NCBI RefSeq assembly: GCF_003570905.1
Contig: NZ_QXJM01000029.1
Span: 186,001-250,000, forward strand
Direction: 5' to 3'
Origin: Cohnella faecalis
Lineage (GTDB): Bacteria; Bacillota; Bacilli; Paenibacillales; Paenibacillaceae
DNA: 64,000 bases
A program made the position numbers and the translations under genes. Position 1 is the first letter of the stretch. Every line of letters begins with the position of its first letter. The notes below the pieces were generated by a model that was given only the letters and a program-made list of their open reading frames with translations, did not search any database and was not told the origin of the DNA. Below are positions 63,342-64,000 of the stretch, piece after piece.

Positions 63342-64000
63342 TTAATCGAGCAGTTCGAATAGATCCGCCAGCCTTTCGTAGCTGCGCACCCGTTTGTTAA
63401 AATCCGACATTATACAAGTAACCAATATTTCATTCGTTCGGTAACTATCCGCAAATGACTCCAGCTCTTTTTTCACCTTTGAAGGCCCTCCGACGATTAT
63501 GCGCTTCCGATTTTCGGTTATCCGAAGCCGATCCCAATCGCAGTAAGGATATGCGTTCGCTTCTTCCATCGTCGGGAACGGCTGCTGGAATTGCCCTTTT
63601 TCCAAATAAAGCAAACGCAAATCCGTCAATCTCGCTTCCCCTTCCGCCGCCTCGTCCGTCTCCGCGCAAATGACAAAAACGCATGCGCTCACGTTCGGAC
63701 GATCGCCCAGAGGTCCGGGACGGAAGTGCTTCAAGTAGTCCCGGACCGCACCTTGCCCGCCTTCCCCATTAATAAAATGGGCAAAGGAGAAGCCCGCCCC
63801 CATCTGGGCAGCGACGGCGGCGCTATAGATGCTCGATCCAAGCAGCCAAACTTCCGGCGTCGTATCCACGTGCGGCGACGCGTTCAGCTCGGCGAACGGG
63901 TGAGTCGGCTCCAGCCGCTCCCCCTTTCCGATGTAGGCGGCCAGCTCTCTTAGCGACTGCGGAAAATGCTCGTCGGGCTCTTTCGGAGAATCTTTGCGCA
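63342..64000 (-). CDS. Luciferase-like flavin monooxygenase (partial, N-terminus off the window)
   Basis: The frame is open from the window edge to the stop at 63342 (219 codons). Segments VDTTPEVWLLGSSIYSAAVAAQMG, FAHFINGEGG and the C-terminal NRKRIIVGGPSKVKKELE are typical of the luciferase-family group 1 oxidoreductases, often annotated MsnO8-like. The bacterial luciferase fold uses FMNH2. The first part, including the substrate site, is off the window. Confidence 0.85.
   Translation of the reverse strand, partial: RKDSPKEPDEHFPQSLRELAAYIGKGERLEPTHPFAELNASPHVDTTPEVWLLGSSIYSAAVAAQMGAGFSFAHFINGEGGQGAVRDYLKHFRPGPLGDRPNVSACVFVICAETDEAAEGEARLTDLRLLYLEKGQFQQPFPTMEEANAYPYCDWDRLRITENRKRIIVGGPSKVKKELESFADSYRTNEILVTCIMSDFNKRVRSYERLADLFELLD

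Overview
The window looks like chromosome from a spore-forming, S-layer-bearing Firmicute of the Paenibacillaceae (Paenibacillus/Cohnella-like). The evidence is SpoVR, the kinase PrkA, a HelD-type RNA polymerase motor, an AbrB-like regulator, an agr-type peptide locus, large SLH-anchored surface proteins, AGGAGG-type ribosome binding sites with frequent TTG/GTG starts, and a moderately GC-rich coding background. No rRNA, tRNA, CRISPR array or intact mobile element was seen.

Layout. 1-8.1 kb (minus strand): a secreted lamin-tail/DUF2252 fusion running off the left edge, a class 3 lipase, a GH42 beta-galactosidase and two tandem DUF445 membrane proteins. 8.3-14.3 kb: a DnaQ-like exonuclease (plus), a 52-bp tandem repeat array of about 1 kb, then recQ and helD (minus). 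14.5-17.9 kb: a MoxR-DUF58-DUF4129 operon (plus). 18-38 kb: an AT-rich broken gene beside a 40-bp perfect palindrome, a frameshifted secreted GATase-like protein, a 1617-aa SLH protein, spoVR, an SDR oxidoreductase, a truncated MATE gene and a giant (about 2.5k aa) lectin/Ig/SLH protein whose gene holds nine 282-bp repeats. 37.9-41.1 kb: an agr-like quorum-sensing locus (stand-alone LytTR regulator, a 40-aa AgrD precursor, AgrB, an extra membrane protein, and a divergent AgrC-type kinase).

41.2-52.8 kb is the most unusual locus. A LysR gene and a ten-gene, largely overlapping operon each carry a promoter overlapped by a good Fur-box match. The operon encodes an Opp/Dpp-type ABC importer with a permease-ATPase fusion, an FtsEX-like ABC pair with a coiled-coil partner, and two copies of a two-gene module of GATase-like proteins (called A and B here). 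It looks like an iron-starvation-induced envelope/transport system that I cannot match to a named pathway.

52.8-64 kb: prkA, a DUF2161 nuclease-like gene overlapping a frameshifted Rieske gene, an aminotransferase-fold protein without its PLP lysine, a 48-aa membrane peptide, two further tandem arrays, an AbrB-like regulator with a zinc-ribbon tail, trmL, serC, thpR, glnA with a GlnR/TnrA-type box, and the end of a luciferase-like monooxygenase.

Eight sites in six genes break the reading frame. Seven are restored by adding one base, usually in a short homopolymer, and one by adding one copy of a 5-bp repeat. This pattern suggests residual sequencing error at least as much as real gene decay, so the broken genes are described with their restored reading.
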